From Mycolicibacterium stellerae (lineage in GTDB: Bacteria; Actinomycetota; Actinomycetes; Mycobacteriales; Mycobacteriaceae): a DNA stretch of 64,000 bases. Both the position numbers and the translations under genes were made by a program. This document shows, piece by piece, positions 63,680 to 64,000 of the stretch (position 1 is the first letter of the stretch; each line of letters opens with the position of its first letter). The notes under the pieces were generated by a model. That model saw nothing but the letters and a program-made list of their open reading frames with translations, was not told where the DNA came from and ran no database searches. The stretch covers positions 1 through 64,000 of the forward strand of contig NZ_RARC01000026.1 in the NCBI RefSeq assembly GCF_003719305.1, written 5' to 3'.

Positions 63680-64000
63680 GTGCGTGAGGTGCTGAGCGAG
63701 CTGCTTGCCGTCTGGGAAGCGGGCGAAACCGCTGGTGTCGGCACCGTCGTCCGCACCTTCCAGTCGGCGCCGCGACCCGCAGGCGCGTCGATGGTGGTGG
63801 CGCCCGACGGCCAGGTGAGCGGGTCGGTCTCGGGGGGCTGCGTCGAGGGTGCGGTGTACGACCTCGCCAATGACGTTGTGCGCGACGGAGAGCCTCGGCT
63901 GCAGCGCTACGGCATCAGCGACGACGACGCCTTCTCCGTGGGGCTCACCTGCGGAGGCATCCTCGACGTTTTTGTCGAGCCGGTGTCGCGGCGGACCTTT
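63680..64000 (+). CDS. XdhC/CoxI family protein, 3' end beyond window
   Basis: The first 107 codons are present and the frame is open at the right edge. VREVLSELLAVWEAGETAGVGTVV is followed by SAPRPAGASMVVAPDGQVSGSVSGGCVEGAV (short: GQVSGSVSGGCVEGAV), the XdhC N-terminal domain with its CGG-type loop GLTCGGILDVFVEPV. XdhC proteins bind and sulphurate the molybdenum cofactor for xanthine/CO-dehydrogenase-type enzymes. GTG 63680; Rv0376c counterpart. A Mo enzyme operon probably continues to the right, and the one at 39.6-43.1 kb could also be a client. Confidence 0.85.
   Translation, partial: MREVLSELLAVWEAGETAGVGTVVRTFQSAPRPAGASMVVAPDGQVSGSVSGGCVEGAVYDLANDVVRDGEPRLQRYGISDDDAFSVGLTCGGILDVFVEPVSRRTF

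Overview
The window is high-GC actinobacterial chromosome from a rapid-growing-type mycobacterium (Mycobacterium/Mycolicibacterium). The main evidence is a set of mycobacterial landmark genes in an order that follows the M. tuberculosis Rv0341-Rv0385 backbone: iniB-iniA-iniC, lpqJ, dnaK-grpE-dnaJ-hspR, a type II flavohaemoglobin (Rv0385-like), clpB, ttfA, an Rv0381c-like lipoprotein, an Rv0380c-like SpoU methylase, an Rv0377-like LysR and an Rv0376c-like XdhC. Several accessory blocks interrupt that backbone. No tRNA, rRNA, CRISPR array or insertion sequence was recognised. The first bases look like a degraded sequencing-adapter mosaic end, so the left edge is probably a contig end.

Layout. 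1-10.7 kb: an Hsp70-like membrane protein with a long Thr tail, the isoniazid-inducible iniB/iniA/iniC operon (with two IniB-type genes), two more Thr/Ser-tailed membrane proteins, an F420-type oxidoreductase, DUF5709 and lpqJ. 10.7-12.4 kb: aldo/keto reductase and a divergent TetR. 12.4-24.6 kb: an accessory catabolic cluster with an RbsABC-type ABC transporter, SDR, two IclR regulators, amidohydrolase plus NifU-like protein, an atypical epimerase, a two-subunit transketolase and an aldehyde dehydrogenase. A shared GGAC-N5-GTYC operator lies upstream of the transporter, epimerase and transketolase transcription units. 24.7-29.6 kb: the HspR heat-shock operon with an extracytoplasmic-sigma-type promoter and two HAIR operators, then a broken HNH (13E12-type) gene. 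29.7-35.4 kb: aldose epimerase, NTF2-like protein, flavohaemoglobin, a membrane permease-like protein with a divergent TetR and a clear operator, a GAP-family membrane protein and a secreted NTF2-like protein. 35.4-43.1 kb: a large multicopper oxidase with a C-terminal FG-GAP-like part, and a three-gene xanthine-dehydrogenase-type operon coupled to a tandem-ABM membrane protein. 43.1-46.1 kb: clpB with the same promoter/HAIR design as dnaK.

46.1-50.4 kb holds the most unusual unit: a reverse-transcriptase-domain protein translationally coupled to a MOP/MATE-like membrane protein with a large cytosolic tail, next to a divergent secreted RNase T2 and followed by a structured intergenic element. 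It does not match an RT system that I recognise and is the best candidate for an undescribed system.

50.4-64 kb returns to backbone and metabolic genes: enoyl-CoA hydratase, two paralogous small proteins, ttfA, SDR, lipoprotein, SpoU methylase, an MFS exporter with its TetR, a GH76 - acetoacetate-CoA ligase - NhaA/DsbA chain, LysR, and an XdhC gene running off the right end.

The genes work together mainly in four groups: the Ini dynamin-like envelope-stress proteins; the DnaK/GrpE/DnaJ/ClpB disaggregase system under HspR; the IclR-linked sugar-type catabolic cluster; and the molybdo-flavoprotein operon.
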